The notes beneath the pieces were generated by a model, which searched no databases, was not told the origin of the DNA, and was given only the letters and a program-made list of their open reading frames with translations. Source: an uncultured Pelagibacteraceae bacterium (GTDB taxonomy: Bacteria > Pseudomonadota > Alphaproteobacteria > Pelagibacterales > Pelagibacteraceae). Taken from it: a stretch of DNA of 64,000 nt. Below, piece by piece: positions 11,155-21,082 of this stretch. Position 1 is the first letter of the stretch, and each line of letters opens with the position of its first letter. The stretch lies in NCBI GenBank assembly GCA_902606105.1, contig CACLFK010000002.1:43776-107775 (forward strand). The letters run 5' to 3'. The translations under genes were made by a program, and so were the position numbers.

Positions 11155-11294
11155 TTTTTTATTTTGATACTTGGTTTGGTATTAACTTTCATTTTGATAT
11201 TTTGATCTTTTTTATTTTTTTTTATATCCTTAGGTAAATTTACACTTTCACAGGCATATAATAAGAATAACATTGCACATAAAAAATGTTTCAT
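11151..11294 (-). CDS. Small predicted lipoprotein (47 aa), not in the supplied ORF track
   Basis: Reverse-strand translation [47 protein letters not shown]. Lipobox-like LLYAC; ATG directly abuts the hisH stop; stop overlaps the hisA ATG (ATGA). Confidence 0.65.
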   Translation of the reverse strand: MKHFLCAMLFLLYACESVNLPKDIKKNKKDQNIKMKVNTKPSIKIKK

Positions 11295-11921
11295 TTATAA
11301 ATTAATAAAATTTTCGATTATTTTTAGACCAATTTTGTCACTTTTTTCAGGATGAAACTGGGTTCCAAATATATTTTCTTTTTCTACCGAGCAAACAATG
11401 TCTGTTGAATAATCTGTTGTTGACGACACAACACTTTTATCATTTGGAACAAGCTCGTAACTGTGCACAAAATACATATGAGAATTGTTATCAATATCTT
11501 TAAAAATCTTGCTATCTTTAAGAATATTTATTTGATTCCAACCAATGTGGGGAAGTTTATATTTCCCATTTTGATTATCTATTTTTGATACCTTGCCTGA
11601 TATCCATCCTAAACCCTTAGTTTCTATTTCTTCATAACCAACATCTGCGAACATTTGTAAACCAACACAAATTCCAAGAAGTGGCTTTTTATTTATTAAG
11701 ACGAAATCATTCAGAGTCTGAACTAATCCACTGATATTGTTTAAAGCATCAACACAACTCTTAAATGAACCTTGCCCTGGTAACACAACTTTATCGCTTG
11801 ATTTAATCTTGTTTAAATCTGAGGTTATTGCGATATGCACCTTGCCTTTGGCGACTTCTTTAAAAGAATTTATTACAGAGCTTATATTCCCTGAATTATA
11901 ATCAACAATTGTGACATTCAT
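11295..11921 (-). CDS. hisH: Imidazole glycerol phosphate synthase glutamine amidotransferase subunit
   Basis: VDYNSGNISSV, LPGQGSF, LGICVGLQMF, GTQFHPEKS. Confidence 0.97.
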   Translation of the reverse strand: MNVTIVDYNSGNISSVINSFKEVAKGKVHIAITSDLNKIKSSDKVVLPGQGSFKSCVDALNNISGLVQTLNDFVLINKKPLLGICVGLQMFADVGYEEIETKGLGWISGKVSKIDNQNGKYKLPHIGWNQINILKDSKIFKDIDNNSHMYFVHSYELVPNDKSVVSSTTDYSTDIVCSVEKENIFGTQFHPEKSDKIGLKIIENFINL

Positions 11922-11926
11922 TAAAC

Positions 11927-12517
11927 TTATAGTGAGCCTTTAGTTGATGGAATGCTTTTTTTATTTCTAGGATCCATCTCTAAAGCATCTCTTAAAGATC
12001 TCGCCAAACCTTTATAACAGGACTCAATAATATGGTGACTATTATCCCCATAAATATTTTCAACGTGCAAAGTGATACCAGCAGATTGTGAAAAAGCTTG
12101 GAACCATTCTTTAAATAATTCTGTATCCATCTCGCCAAGTTTTTCTACTTTTAACTTTACTTTCCAAATCAAATAAGGTCTGTTTGAAACATCGATTGCA
12201 ACTCTAGTCAAAGTTTCATCCATAGGAATAACTCTGTGAGCATAACGTTTGATACCAACGAATTTTTTTGCAGCTTTTTTCAAAGCTTCACCAATTGCAA
12301 TACCAGTGTCTTCAGTGGTGTGGTGAAGATCAATATGTGTATCTCCTATGGCTTTAACTTTTAAATCAATAAGAGAATGTTTTGATAATTGCTCTAACAT
12401 ATGATCTAGAAAACCAATTCCTGTATCGATTTTATATTGACCCTTGCCATCAATATTTACTTCAACACTGATGCTAGTTTCTTTCGTTTTTCTGGTTACT
12501 TTTCCTTTTCTAGCCAT
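11927..12517 (-). CDS. hisB: Imidazoleglycerol-phosphate dehydratase
   Basis: [49 protein letters not shown]. Confidence 0.98.
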   Translation of the reverse strand: MARKGKVTRKTKETSISVEVNIDGKGQYKIDTGIGFLDHMLEQLSKHSLIDLKVKAIGDTHIDLHHTTEDTGIAIGEALKKAAKKFVGIKRYAHRVIPMDETLTRVAIDVSNRPYLIWKVKLKVEKLGEMDTELFKEWFQAFSQSAGITLHVENIYGDNSHHIIESCYKGLARSLRDALEMDPRNKKSIPSTKGSL

Positions 12518-12570
12518 ATATTTTAAAGGTATACATACATAATCTTACTATATCAATATCCGTGTAAGTA

Positions 12571-12598
12571 CTTGAAGTATCAAAATTAGTTACCATTT
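12571..12598 (+). promoter_or_regulatory. Putative RpoH (sigma32-type) promoter of hslVU
   Basis: CTTGAAG-N13-TACCATTT ending 7 nt before the hslV ATG; same layout as the elements upstream of dnaK and grpE. Confidence 0.55.
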
Positions 12599-12605
12599 AT
12601 TATTT

Positions 12606-13121
12606 ATGACAACAATTGTGCTAGTTAGAAAAGATAACGAAGTAGTAGTCGCCGGAGATGGACAAGTCAGTATGGGCAATACTGTTGTAAAAAGTACTGC
12701 TTCAAAAGTAAGAAAAATCGAAAAAAGAGATGTGGTTGCTGGATTTGCAGGATCAACAGCAGATGCATTAACTTTATTTGAAAGATTAGAAGGTAAGCTT
12801 GAAAAACATGCGGGTAATTTATCAAGAGCTGCTGTTGAGTTAGCTAAAGATTGGCGAACAGATAAATACTTAAGAAGATTAGAGGCGCTAATGGCTGTAG
12901 GTGATAAAAGTAATAGCTATATTATTTCTGGAACAGGTGATGTTTTAGAACCTGAAGGAGATGTAATTGGAATTGGCTCAGGGGGAAACTATGCATTAGC
13001 TGCAGGAAAAGTTTTAATAGAAGGTGAAATGTCAGCAGAAGAAGTTGCTAAAAAATCTATAAAAGTTGCCGCTGATATATGCGTTTTTACAAACAATAAT
13101 GTTAAAATTGAAAAAATATAA
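12606..13121 (+). CDS. hslV: ATP-dependent protease subunit HslV
   Basis: [28 protein letters not shown]; followed by hslU. Confidence 0.98.
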   Translation: MTTIVLVRKDNEVVVAGDGQVSMGNTVVKSTASKVRKIEKRDVVAGFAGSTADALTLFERLEGKLEKHAGNLSRAAVELAKDWRTDKYLRRLEALMAVGDKSNSYIISGTGDVLEPEGDVIGIGSGGNYALAAGKVLIEGEMSAEEVAKKSIKVAADICVFTNNNVKIEKI

Positions 13122-14491
13122 TGGATAATTCTAATGTTACACCTTTACACCCAAAGGAACAAAATAAGAAAGAGGAAGCTTCTTTAGTTAGTTCTCTTTC
13201 TCCAAGAGAGATAGTTTCTGAATTAGATAGATTTGTGGTTGGACAAAACAAAGCAAAAAAAGCAGTTGCTGTTGCTTTAAGAAATAGATGGCGAAGACAG
13301 GCACTTAAAGGTGAAATGAAAAATGAAGTCTTGCCAAAAAATATTTTAATGATTGGACCAACGGGAGTTGGGAAAACTGAAATATCAAGAAGACTTTCAA
13401 AATTAGCTGAGGCCCCTTTTGTCAAAGTTGAGGCAACTAGATTTACTGAAGTTGGTTACGTTGGAAGAGATGTAGAGCAGATTGTTAGGGATTTAATTGA
13501 AATTGCAATAGCAATGGAGAAAGTAAAAAAACGAAAAGAAGTTTTTGCTCAAGCTCAAAAAGCAGCAGAAGAAAAGGTATTGGATGCATTAGTAGGTAAA
13601 AAAGCAAGTTTAGCAACAAGAGAAAGTTTTAGAAAAAGATTAAGAAATGGTGATTTGGATGATAACGAAATAGAAATTTTTGTGAGTGATAGTGGATCAG
13701 GAGCTTCATTTGAAATTCCAGGTATGCCAGGTGCTAATGTTGGTATGATCAATATTGGTGAAATGATTGGTAAATCAATGGGTAATAAAGAAAAGAAAAA
13801 GAAAATGTCAGTAAAAGAATCCCATGAAATTTTGATAAATGACGAATCTGACAAGCTAATCGAACAAGATAAAATTATTAAAGCTGCAAAATTATCCACT
13901 GAAAATAACGGAATTGTTTTCTTAGATGAAATAGATAAAATTTCAGCAAGAACAGATAGAGTTGGTGGCGATGTATCTCGTGAAGGTGTTCAAAGAGATT
14001 TACTGCCTTTAATTGAAGGAACAACAGTAAATACTAAACATGGGCCAATCAAAACAGATCATATTTTATTTATCGCATCAGGAGCTTTTCAATTAGCTAA
14101 ACCATCTGATCTTCTTCCTGAACTCCAAGGAAGATTACCTATTAGAGTAGAGTTAGAAGCATTAACTAGTGAAGATTTTAAAAGAATTTTAAGAGAACCA
14201 GATTTTAGTTTAATAAAACAGTATGTAGCTTTGTTAAAAACTGAAAATGTTGATCTTGAGTTTTCAGATGATGGGATTGATGCTATTGCAAACATCGCGT
14301 CAGAAGTAAATACAACTGTAGAAAATATTGGTGCAAGAAGGTTGCACACAATAATAGAAAAAATTTTAGATGAAATTAGTTTTACAGCAACTGATCGTGC
14401 TGGTGAAAAGATTGTTATAAATAAAGAATATATTAATAAAAATTTAGATAATTTGGTTAAAGATACTGATCTGTCTAAATTTATTTTATAG
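13121..14491 (+). CDS. hslU: ATP-dependent protease ATPase subunit HslU
   Basis: [59 protein letters not shown]. Confidence 0.98.
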   Translation: MDNSNVTPLHPKEQNKKEEASLVSSLSPREIVSELDRFVVGQNKAKKAVAVALRNRWRRQALKGEMKNEVLPKNILMIGPTGVGKTEISRRLSKLAEAPFVKVEATRFTEVGYVGRDVEQIVRDLIEIAIAMEKVKKRKEVFAQAQKAAEEKVLDALVGKKASLATRESFRKRLRNGDLDDNEIEIFVSDSGSGASFEIPGMPGANVGMINIGEMIGKSMGNKEKKKKMSVKESHEILINDESDKLIEQDKIIKAAKLSTENNGIVFLDEIDKISARTDRVGGDVSREGVQRDLLPLIEGTTVNTKHGPIKTDHILFIASGAFQLAKPSDLLPELQGRLPIRVELEALTSEDFKRILREPDFSLIKQYVALLKTENVDLEFSDDGIDAIANIASEVNTTVENIGARRLHTIIEKILDEISFTATDRAGEKIVINKEYINKNLDNLVKDTDLSKFIL

Positions 14492-14903
14492 ATTTATTTT
14501 TTTTTAAAAAAATATAAAAAGCACCGCTTCCACCATCTTCAATACTTGCGTCTTTTATCTCATTAATAATCTTCATTAAATTCTTATTATTTTCAATAAA
14601 TTCAGGCACTGAATATTTCAATATGCTCAAATCTCTAGACACATAGGGATCTTTTTCATTTTGTGAGTGGAGGCCTTTACCTGTAACCACAATCAGCTTA
14701 TTTACATTTTCTTTAAAGGATTGATATATAAATTCTTCAATAGTTTTATTTGCTTCCTCAAGAGTATAACCGTGGAGGTCTAATGATTTTACTTTGATAA
14801 AATTTTTTTTTGAAAAGTTAATATCTTTATTTGGAAGCTTTTCGTTATTAGAAATAAAATTTTCCCAGTCCTGTTTATCTTTTTGTGAAATATCGTTACT
14901 CAA
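14481..14903 (-). CDS. Smr/MutS2-type domain protein
   Basis: [19 protein letters not shown] and [11 protein letters not shown] Smr signature. Confidence 0.9.
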   Translation of the reverse strand: MSNDISQKDKQDWENFISNNEKLPNKDINFSKKNFIKVKSLDLHGYTLEEANKTIEEFIYQSFKENVNKLIVVTGKGLHSQNEKDPYVSRDLSILKYSVPEFIENNKNLMKIINEIKDASIEDGGSGAFYIFLKKNKSIK

Positions 14904-15500
14904 TTAAGTTAAAGTATTCACCAACTGCCAATTAGGATTAACTGAAGTTGTATCTCTTGAAAATACCCATGTATCATAAATTTTTTTAATTTTTTCTGGG
15001 TGTCCAGAAACAATTTTTTTTTCTTTGTCTCTGATACAAGTTACTACCTCGGCAATAAAATCAACAGTAACATTTAAAATGTTACCAATTTTTTTATGTT
15101 CTTTAATTTCTGCTGAGTTAATCCCTATAAAAGTAATCTCAGCAAAATGACCTCTTGAACTTCTTTCCTTAAGAGCTTCATTAAATTGCGAATAAATCTG
15201 GCCATTTAACAATGGTCTACTTGTTGTAATTTTGTTATCGTTGTCACTGAAATCTGTGATTATAGTTTCGTATGCAATTTTTGCACCTTTCAAAAATTCT
15301 TCTTGAGCTGCTGTATCGAAAATATCATTCGATTTTCTAGGTTGTTCTACTTTAATATTTTTTAAAACCTCTTTGAATTGAGCAGGAGTTTTTCCGTCAA
15401 AACCAGTTCTTTTACCTAAAATTCCTCTTAATCTTAAGAAAATAAATCCTGCAATCATGGCTAATAAGATTATGTCAATGTACTCGAAACTGTAACTCAT
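14904..15500 (-). CDS. Tim44/TimA domain protein
   Basis: N-terminal TM segment, LRGILGKRTGFD, FLKGAKIAYETIITDF, WVFSRDTTSVNPNWQLV. Confidence 0.88.
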   Translation of the reverse strand: MSYSFEYIDIILLAMIAGFIFLRLRGILGKRTGFDGKTPAQFKEVLKNIKVEQPRKSNDIFDTAAQEEFLKGAKIAYETIITDFSDNDNKITTSRPLLNGQIYSQFNEALKERSSRGHFAEITFIGINSAEIKEHKKIGNILNVTVDFIAEVVTCIRDKEKKIVSGHPEKIKKIYDTWVFSRDTTSVNPNWQLVNTLT

Positions 15501-15558
15501 AAATTTATTGTAATTACTATGTTGATTAATTTCAACCAGCAATTTAGATTAAGGACAA

Positions 15559-15984
15559 ATGAACCCGATATTATTAACAATTATTTTAGCCCCAGTAATT
15601 GAAATCTATCTTTTAATAAAAATAGGATCACAAATAGGCGCAATTACAACTATTTTATTGATTTTTACCACTGCGATTATTGGAATTTATTATGCAAAAT
15701 ATGAGGGTCTTAATACATTAAAGTCTGGTTTTGCTCAACTGAGTAAGAACGAAACACCTGCATATGAAGTTATTTCGGGAGCAGCTATTGCTTTTGCAGC
15801 TTTGCTATTGATCATACCTGGATTTGCAACAGATTTATTTGGTTTTCTACTTATATTTCCACTAAGTAGAAAAATAATTTTAAGTAAGTTTTCTAATAAA
15901 TTTAAAACCAAAAAAAATAAAAAAAATAATTTTATCGAAGGAGACTTTGAGGATATAGAAGATGACAATGACAAAAAAATTTAA
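15559..15984 (+). CDS. fxsA: FxsA family membrane protein
   Basis: APVIEIYLLIKIGSQIGAITTI and IPGFATDLFGFLLIFP. Confidence 0.85.
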   Translation: MNPILLTIILAPVIEIYLLIKIGSQIGAITTILLIFTTAIIGIYYAKYEGLNTLKSGFAQLSKNETPAYEVISGAAIAFAALLLIIPGFATDLFGFLLIFPLSRKIILSKFSNKFKTKKNKKNNFIEGDFEDIEDDNDKKI

Positions 15985-16390
15985 AGTGCTAAGCAAATTT
16001 GTCAAAGATCTATCAAGTGAAACCCCAGACATTGAGACTTACATATTTGTAAAAGACCATATTTCAAGATATCAATTAGGAATTGATATAACTTCAAGAG
16101 CATTAAAAAATAAAATGATTGAAGTTAACACTAAATTTAAGTTTGAGGACAAAGAAGATAGTAAAAAAAAATCATATTTTGAAATAATACATTTGACTGT
16201 AATCAAGGTGAATGAAGAGGTAAAGGATAAAGAAGAACTAGAAAAAATTATACTTTGTGATGTTCAAGTTGAAATTTATCCAGGTTTAGAAAAAGCATTG
16301 CTAGATCTTTTACATAACTCTGGTTACCCTGGAGTAAAATTCGAGAAAAAGGTAGACTTTGAAAATTTATTTAAACAAAGATTTAATTAA
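15962..16390 (+). CDS. secB: Protein-export chaperone SecB
   Basis: KFVKDLSSETPD N-terminal SecB motif; syntenic with dnaQ. Confidence 0.85.
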   Translation: MTMTKKFKVLSKFVKDLSSETPDIETYIFVKDHISRYQLGIDITSRALKNKMIEVNTKFKFEDKEDSKKKSYFEIIHLTVIKVNEEVKDKEELEKIILCDVQVEIYPGLEKALLDLLHNSGYPGVKFEKKVDFENLFKQRFN

Positions 16391-17048
16391 AATAATTTTT
16401 TTTTAAGTGTGTTTTTAGATAATCCTTATGACTTTTAATTTCTTCTAATGTAGGTTTAATAATTTTTTTATAATACTGAATACCTTTAGTTGTTGTATTT
16501 TCTTGATCTTGAATGGCATTTTGGAAATTAAGTGTTGGTTCTTTTTGATCAATAAGGTTTATGTAAACTTTTGCCAATAAGTCACAATCAATTAAAGCTG
16601 TGTGTTGAGTTCTTTTGGAATTATCGATCCTAAAACGTTTACAGAGAGCATCTAAACTTACAGGTGAACCGGGGAATTTATCCCTTGCAAGAATGAGTGT
16701 ATCTACTATTTCATTTTCAATTTTTCTTTTTCCAAATAAATTTAATTCATTGTTTAAGTGACCAATATCAAATTCAGCATTATGTATTATAAGCTTTTTA
16801 TCTTTTATAAATTTTAAAAATTCTTCCCCAATTTCATCGAATTTTTTTTGTTTGGATAAAAATTCATCATTATATCCATGCACTGCTAATGCTTTTTCAG
16901 AAACTTTTCTTTCAGGATTTAAATAACAATGGAATTTGTTTTTTGTGGGGATTAAATTTTCTAATTCTATACATCCGATCTCAACAATTCTGTGACCATC
17001 TTTAACTAATATACCAGTTGTTTCAGTATCAAGAACAATTTCTTTCAT
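16383..17048 (-). CDS. dnaQ: DNA polymerase III epsilon subunit
   Basis: EIVLDTETTGILVKDGHRIVEIGCIEL, HNAEFDIGHLNNEL, HTALIDCDLLAKVY. Confidence 0.96.
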   Translation of the reverse strand: MKEIVLDTETTGILVKDGHRIVEIGCIELENLIPTKNKFHCYLNPERKVSEKALAVHGYNDEFLSKQKKFDEIGEEFLKFIKDKKLIIHNAEFDIGHLNNELNLFGKRKIENEIVDTLILARDKFPGSPVSLDALCKRFRIDNSKRTQHTALIDCDLLAKVYINLIDQKEPTLNFQNAIQDQENTTTKGIQYYKKIIKPTLEEIKSHKDYLKTHLKKNYFN

Positions 17049-17616
17049 TTTTAATCTTTTTTAAAATTTTTTTAATCTCATCTTTAACAGATTTTTTGGT
17101 AAATTTATTTTTAATAATGAACCTAGAACATTTTTTTTTGTAGGCAAGTGAGAGTTGAATTTTCTTAAACTTGTTTAATATTTTTGGATTGAAGTTTTTT
17201 CTTTTTTTTAAAATTCTTATTATGTCAGCTTTGTTAGACTCAACATAAATCAAAATGTCCTTTTTTTTATTTATTTTGTTTTCTAGTAACAAAGGGATAT
17301 CCAAAATAATAAAATTCTTATTCTTATTTTTATTTATAAAAGACTGCATTTTAATCCTTATTTCTTTGTGAACTATTTTGATTATCTTTTGTAGGTTTGA
17401 ATTATTTTTTAAGATTGCTCTGGAAAGTTCTATTTTATCTATCGGAAATGTGTGAATATATTTAGGTAATATCTTTTTTAATTTTTTATATACTTTCCTA
17501 TTTTTTTTGTACAATTTTGAAACCTCATAATCAGCATTAAAAACTGGGTATCCGAAGTTTTTAGCAACATAACTTTTACCTGATCCTATGGCACCCAAAA
17601 TCCCAATTCGTATCAT
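17029..17616 (-). CDS. coaE: Dephospho-CoA kinase
   Basis: IGILGAIGSGKSYVAKNFGYPVFNADYEV, FIILDIPLLLEN. Confidence 0.92.
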   Translation of the reverse strand: MIRIGILGAIGSGKSYVAKNFGYPVFNADYEVSKLYKKNRKVYKKLKKILPKYIHTFPIDKIELSRAILKNNSNLQKIIKIVHKEIRIKMQSFINKNKNKNFIILDIPLLLENKINKKKDILIYVESNKADIIRILKKRKNFNPKILNKFKKIQLSLAYKKKCSRFIIKNKFTKKSVKDEIKKILKKIKNERNCS

Positions 17617-18407
17617 TGATCTAAGAGTCTAATTGTTTCATTATTAATAATTGGCTCTATATTGTGCCACAACTTAAATGCTGAAAAAGCTTGATAAACA
17701 AACATTAATTTACCATTTTCATATTTATTTCCTGATTTTTTTCCAGCGTTTAAAAAATATGTTTCACTTGGATTATAAATTACATCATAAAACAATTTAT
17801 TTTTTCCTATGTTAGTAAAATCTAAATTAATTTTATCCTCCTGATTCAATCCCAAACTTGTTGCATTTATTATCACATCAAAATTTGGAACTTTGCCCCA
17901 GTCGATCAATTTAATATTATCAAAAATATTTTTTATTTTCTTTACTTTTTCTTTTGTTCTGTTGCTAACAATAATTTCGGAAGAACCCATTTTCATTGAA
18001 GCGTAAATAATAGAGGGCACAACACCACCTGCACCTAAAATAAAAACTGTTTTATTTTTAAAATCGAAATCTATTTTTTTAATTGCGTATTCAAAACCCT
18101 CTATATCGGTATTATGTCCAAATACTTTTTTATCTTTCAAAAATATTGTGTTTACCGCCTGAGTTTTTTTTGCTTCATCACTTAAATCATCCAAATAAGG
18201 AATCACAGCATTTTTAAAAGGAACTGTAACATTAACACCATTTATGTTACCTTGTTTAACGTCTGAAATTAAACTCTTTAAGTCATTATCATTTAGTTTT
18301 TTTTTATCATATATTGCGTTAAGTCCATTTTGTTTAATCCAATAATTATGCAATTCAGGAGACAAAGAGTGACTTATCGGATTTCCTATTACTACATATT
18401 TTTTCAT
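17613..18407 (-). CDS. aroE: Shikimate dehydrogenase
   Basis: VIGNPISHSLSPELHN, GVNVTVPFK, ILGAGGVVPSII. Confidence 0.96.
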   Translation of the reverse strand: MKKYVVIGNPISHSLSPELHNYWIKQNGLNAIYDKKKLNDNDLKSLISDVKQGNINGVNVTVPFKNAVIPYLDDLSDEAKKTQAVNTIFLKDKKVFGHNTDIEGFEYAIKKIDFDFKNKTVFILGAGGVVPSIIYASMKMGSSEIIVSNRTKEKVKKIKNIFDNIKLIDWGKVPNFDVIINATSLGLNQEDKINLDFTNIGKNKLFYDVIYNPSETYFLNAGKKSGNKYENGKLMFVYQAFSAFKLWHNIEPIINNETIRLLDQ

Positions 18408-18991
18408 CTAATTTCCTTTAAGTATTCTTTGATTTTTTGAATAGGAAGTCCCATTATAGTGTTTTCATCTCCCGTAATTTCTGAAAATAATTTTCTTCCC
18501 TCGCCTTCTATTTGATAAACATTATAAGCATAAAGTGTGTTGTCAGAAATTTTTGCTAAATACATTATTAGTTCTTGTTCAGTAAAATTTTTCATTTTTA
18601 GCTTTGCTTTATCTGTATGATTCCAGATCATTGATCCATTCTTTGATATACAAACGGAGCTAATCAGACAATGTTCTTTACCATTAAGTTTCTTTAGTAT
18701 TAACAATGCCTCTTTTCTATTTTCTGGCTTTGAAATTAATTCTCCCTCCAAATCAATTACACTGTCAGCGCCCAACACAAATTGGTCATGATTTTTTAAA
18801 CTTACTTTGTTGGCTTTCAATTCAGCCAAATTTTTTGAGATAATTTCAGGTGTAGCCTTTTCATTTAAGAGACTTTGTTTCACCATGTCCTCATCCACAT
18901 TTGAAGGTATGACATCACAAAATATTTCGTTTTTGTCTAAAATATTTTTTCTAACCTTGCTCTTAGATGCTAAAATTATATTATTTAACAT
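18404..18991 (-). CDS. maf: Maf family nucleotide pyrophosphatase
   Basis: NNIILASKSKVRKNIL, VLGADSVIDLEGE, ITGDENTIMGLPI. Confidence 0.93.
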   Translation of the reverse strand: MLNNIILASKSKVRKNILDKNEIFCDVIPSNVDEDMVKQSLLNEKATPEIISKNLAELKANKVSLKNHDQFVLGADSVIDLEGELISKPENRKEALLILKKLNGKEHCLISSVCISKNGSMIWNHTDKAKLKMKNFTEQELIMYLAKISDNTLYAYNVYQIEGEGRKLFSEITGDENTIMGLPIQKIKEYLKEIR

Positions 18992-19808
18992 TATTTGAAT
19001 ATATTTCGTGTATTTTGATGATAGATGCAGCTGTTTCTTCTACTGATTTTCTAGTAACGTCAATAACAGGCCAATTATATTTTTTAAAAGTTTTTTTCGC
19101 TTTTACAACCTCGTCTCTGATATCATCAAGATTGGTATAATTTGTATTATCATTCTCTTTAAGAGAATTCATTCTGTTTTTTCTTAAATCGACCAATCTT
19201 TCTGGCTCTGTGCTTAAACCGACAACGCATGTAAATTGTGGATTTTGTTTTAATTTTTCAGGCAACGAATTTTCATTGACTAGGGGTATATTTGATGTTT
19301 TAAAACCTTTGTTTGCAAGATAGATAGAAGTTGGAGTTTTGCTAGTTCTACTAACCCCTACTAATATGATGTCTGACTTATCAATCTCATTGACTAAATT
19401 TCCATCATCATGATTCATTGTAAATTGTATAGCCTCTATTCTATCATAATATTCTTCATTTAAGATATGTTGACCGCTAGGCTCGTGGGAAGCCTTTTGA
19501 TTTAAAATTTTTGAGAAATTTAAAATAAGGTTTCCCAGAACTCCAAAACAAGGAATTTTTTTATCGTTACTTATATTAGCTAAATATTTAGCAAGATTAT
19601 TATCCACAATTGTATATAAGATTATTGAATTTTTTTTGCTTTGTGCGTCTTCTAAAATTTTTAAAATTTGATTTTCTGTTCTAGTAAAAGAATATGAGTG
19701 AATTTTATATTCAATATTTTTAAATTGTGCTTTAAGTGCTAAAAAAATTCTCTCTAGAGTTTCACCAGTTGAATCTGATATTAAATATATCTGATATGTA
19801 TTAATCAT
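18981..19808 (-). CDS. ppsR: Pyruvate,water/phosphate dikinase regulatory protein (DUF299/PpsR)
   Basis: YLISDSTGETLERI, LVGVSRTSKTPTSIYLANKG, VIDVTRKSVEETAASI. Confidence 0.93.
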   Translation of the reverse strand: MINTYQIYLISDSTGETLERIFLALKAQFKNIEYKIHSYSFTRTENQILKILEDAQSKKNSIILYTIVDNNLAKYLANISNDKKIPCFGVLGNLILNFSKILNQKASHEPSGQHILNEEYYDRIEAIQFTMNHDDGNLVNEIDKSDIILVGVSRTSKTPTSIYLANKGFKTSNIPLVNENSLPEKLKQNPQFTCVVGLSTEPERLVDLRKNRMNSLKENDNTNYTNLDDIRDEVVKAKKTFKKYNWPVIDVTRKSVEETAASIIKIHEIYSNNVK

Positions 19809-20080
19809 GAAAAAATTGTAAATAAATATGTATTATTCTAATAAAATTGCTCAATTTAAGTTTTATGTAATTACACTTGTAAAATGAAAGTTTTATTAAC
19901 AATAATAATAAATTCAATTAAACAATACATGAATGTTAATAAAGGTCAAAAAAGCCTCATTTTTATAAGTTTTATTTAATTAAAGATGTGGTTAAAAAGT
20001 GAATATAATGTTTAAAATTAATAATCATCATAATCCACAGGACATAAAACTAATACAATAATTATATATATAATTTTTAT
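19809..20080. other. oriC: Putative chromosomal replication origin (oriC)
   Basis: 272-bp AT-rich gap between divergent ppsR(-) and hemE(+); near-consensus DnaA boxes at 19987-19995 and 20031-20039; perfect TTATCCACA/TGTGGATAA just outside at 19600-19608 and 20133-20141; matches the alphaproteobacterial hemE/maf origin context. Confidence 0.7.
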
Positions 20081-21082
20081 ATGACCCCATTACACGAAGT
20101 AATTATAAATAATAAAACAAGTATAAAACCTGTGTGGATAATGAGGCAAGCTGGTAGATATTTACCAGAATTTAGAGAGATAAGAAAAAATAACCCAAAT
20201 TTTATTGAATTGTGCTTAAATGATAAATTATCTTCAAAAATTACACTTCAGCCAATAAGAAGATTTAGTTTAGATGCTGCAATAATATTTTCTGATATTT
20301 TAATGTTACCTTACGGATTAAATCAAAAAGTCGAGTTTAAAAAAAATTTTGGTCCAGTGCTTGGTAATTTAGATATTACTGCAATGTCAAAGATAGATGA
20401 TATAGATTTTGTAGAGAAAATTTATCCGGTATATAAGGCTATAAAATTTGTAAGTTCAGAAATGAATTTAACAAATAAAAATACAATTGGTTTTGTAGGT
20501 GCACCTTGGACATTACTTGTTTATATGATCAACCAACAATCACCCAAAAAAAGTGTAAAAAAAAATTTTTTTGATGATGAATATTTAATAAATAGAATAT
20601 TATTAATCATAGAAAAATTTTTAAAAGTTCACATTAGAAATCAAGTTGAAAATGGCGCTAATGTGATACAAATATTTGATAGTTGGGCTGGATTGTTAGA
20701 GGAAAGAGATTATCCAAATTACATTTATACACCTACTTTAAATTTAGTAAATTTTGTAAAGTCATTAAATGTTCCGGTAATTTGTTTTCCAAGGGAAATC
20801 AAAAATTATAAAGAATTTTGTGAAATAGTTAAACCTGATGCAATTAGTATTGATTACAATGTTGATCCTTTATTCATCAGAAAAAATATAAAGATACCTG
20901 TTCAAGGTGGATTGGATCCAAAAATTTTGTTAACCGATCAAGAAAATCTAAAAAAACAGACCAAGAAATATTTGGATATATTTAAAGATCATCCATATAT
21001 TTTTAATCTTGGCCACGGTATTTTGCCTGAGACCAATATAGAAATGGTCGAATGTTTAATAAAGACCATACAGGATTTTTAA
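20081..21082 (+). CDS. hemE: Uroporphyrinogen decarboxylase
   Basis: PVWIMRQAGRYLPEFRE, FSDILMLPYGL, LGHGILPET. Confidence 0.98.
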   Translation: MTPLHEVIINNKTSIKPVWIMRQAGRYLPEFREIRKNNPNFIELCLNDKLSSKITLQPIRRFSLDAAIIFSDILMLPYGLNQKVEFKKNFGPVLGNLDITAMSKIDDIDFVEKIYPVYKAIKFVSSEMNLTNKNTIGFVGAPWTLLVYMINQQSPKKSVKKNFFDDEYLINRILLIIEKFLKVHIRNQVENGANVIQIFDSWAGLLEERDYPNYIYTPTLNLVNFVKSLNVPVICFPREIKNYKEFCEIVKPDAISIDYNVDPLFIRKNIKIPVQGGLDPKILLTDQENLKKQTKKYLDIFKDHPYIFNLGHGILPETNIEMVECLIKTIQDF

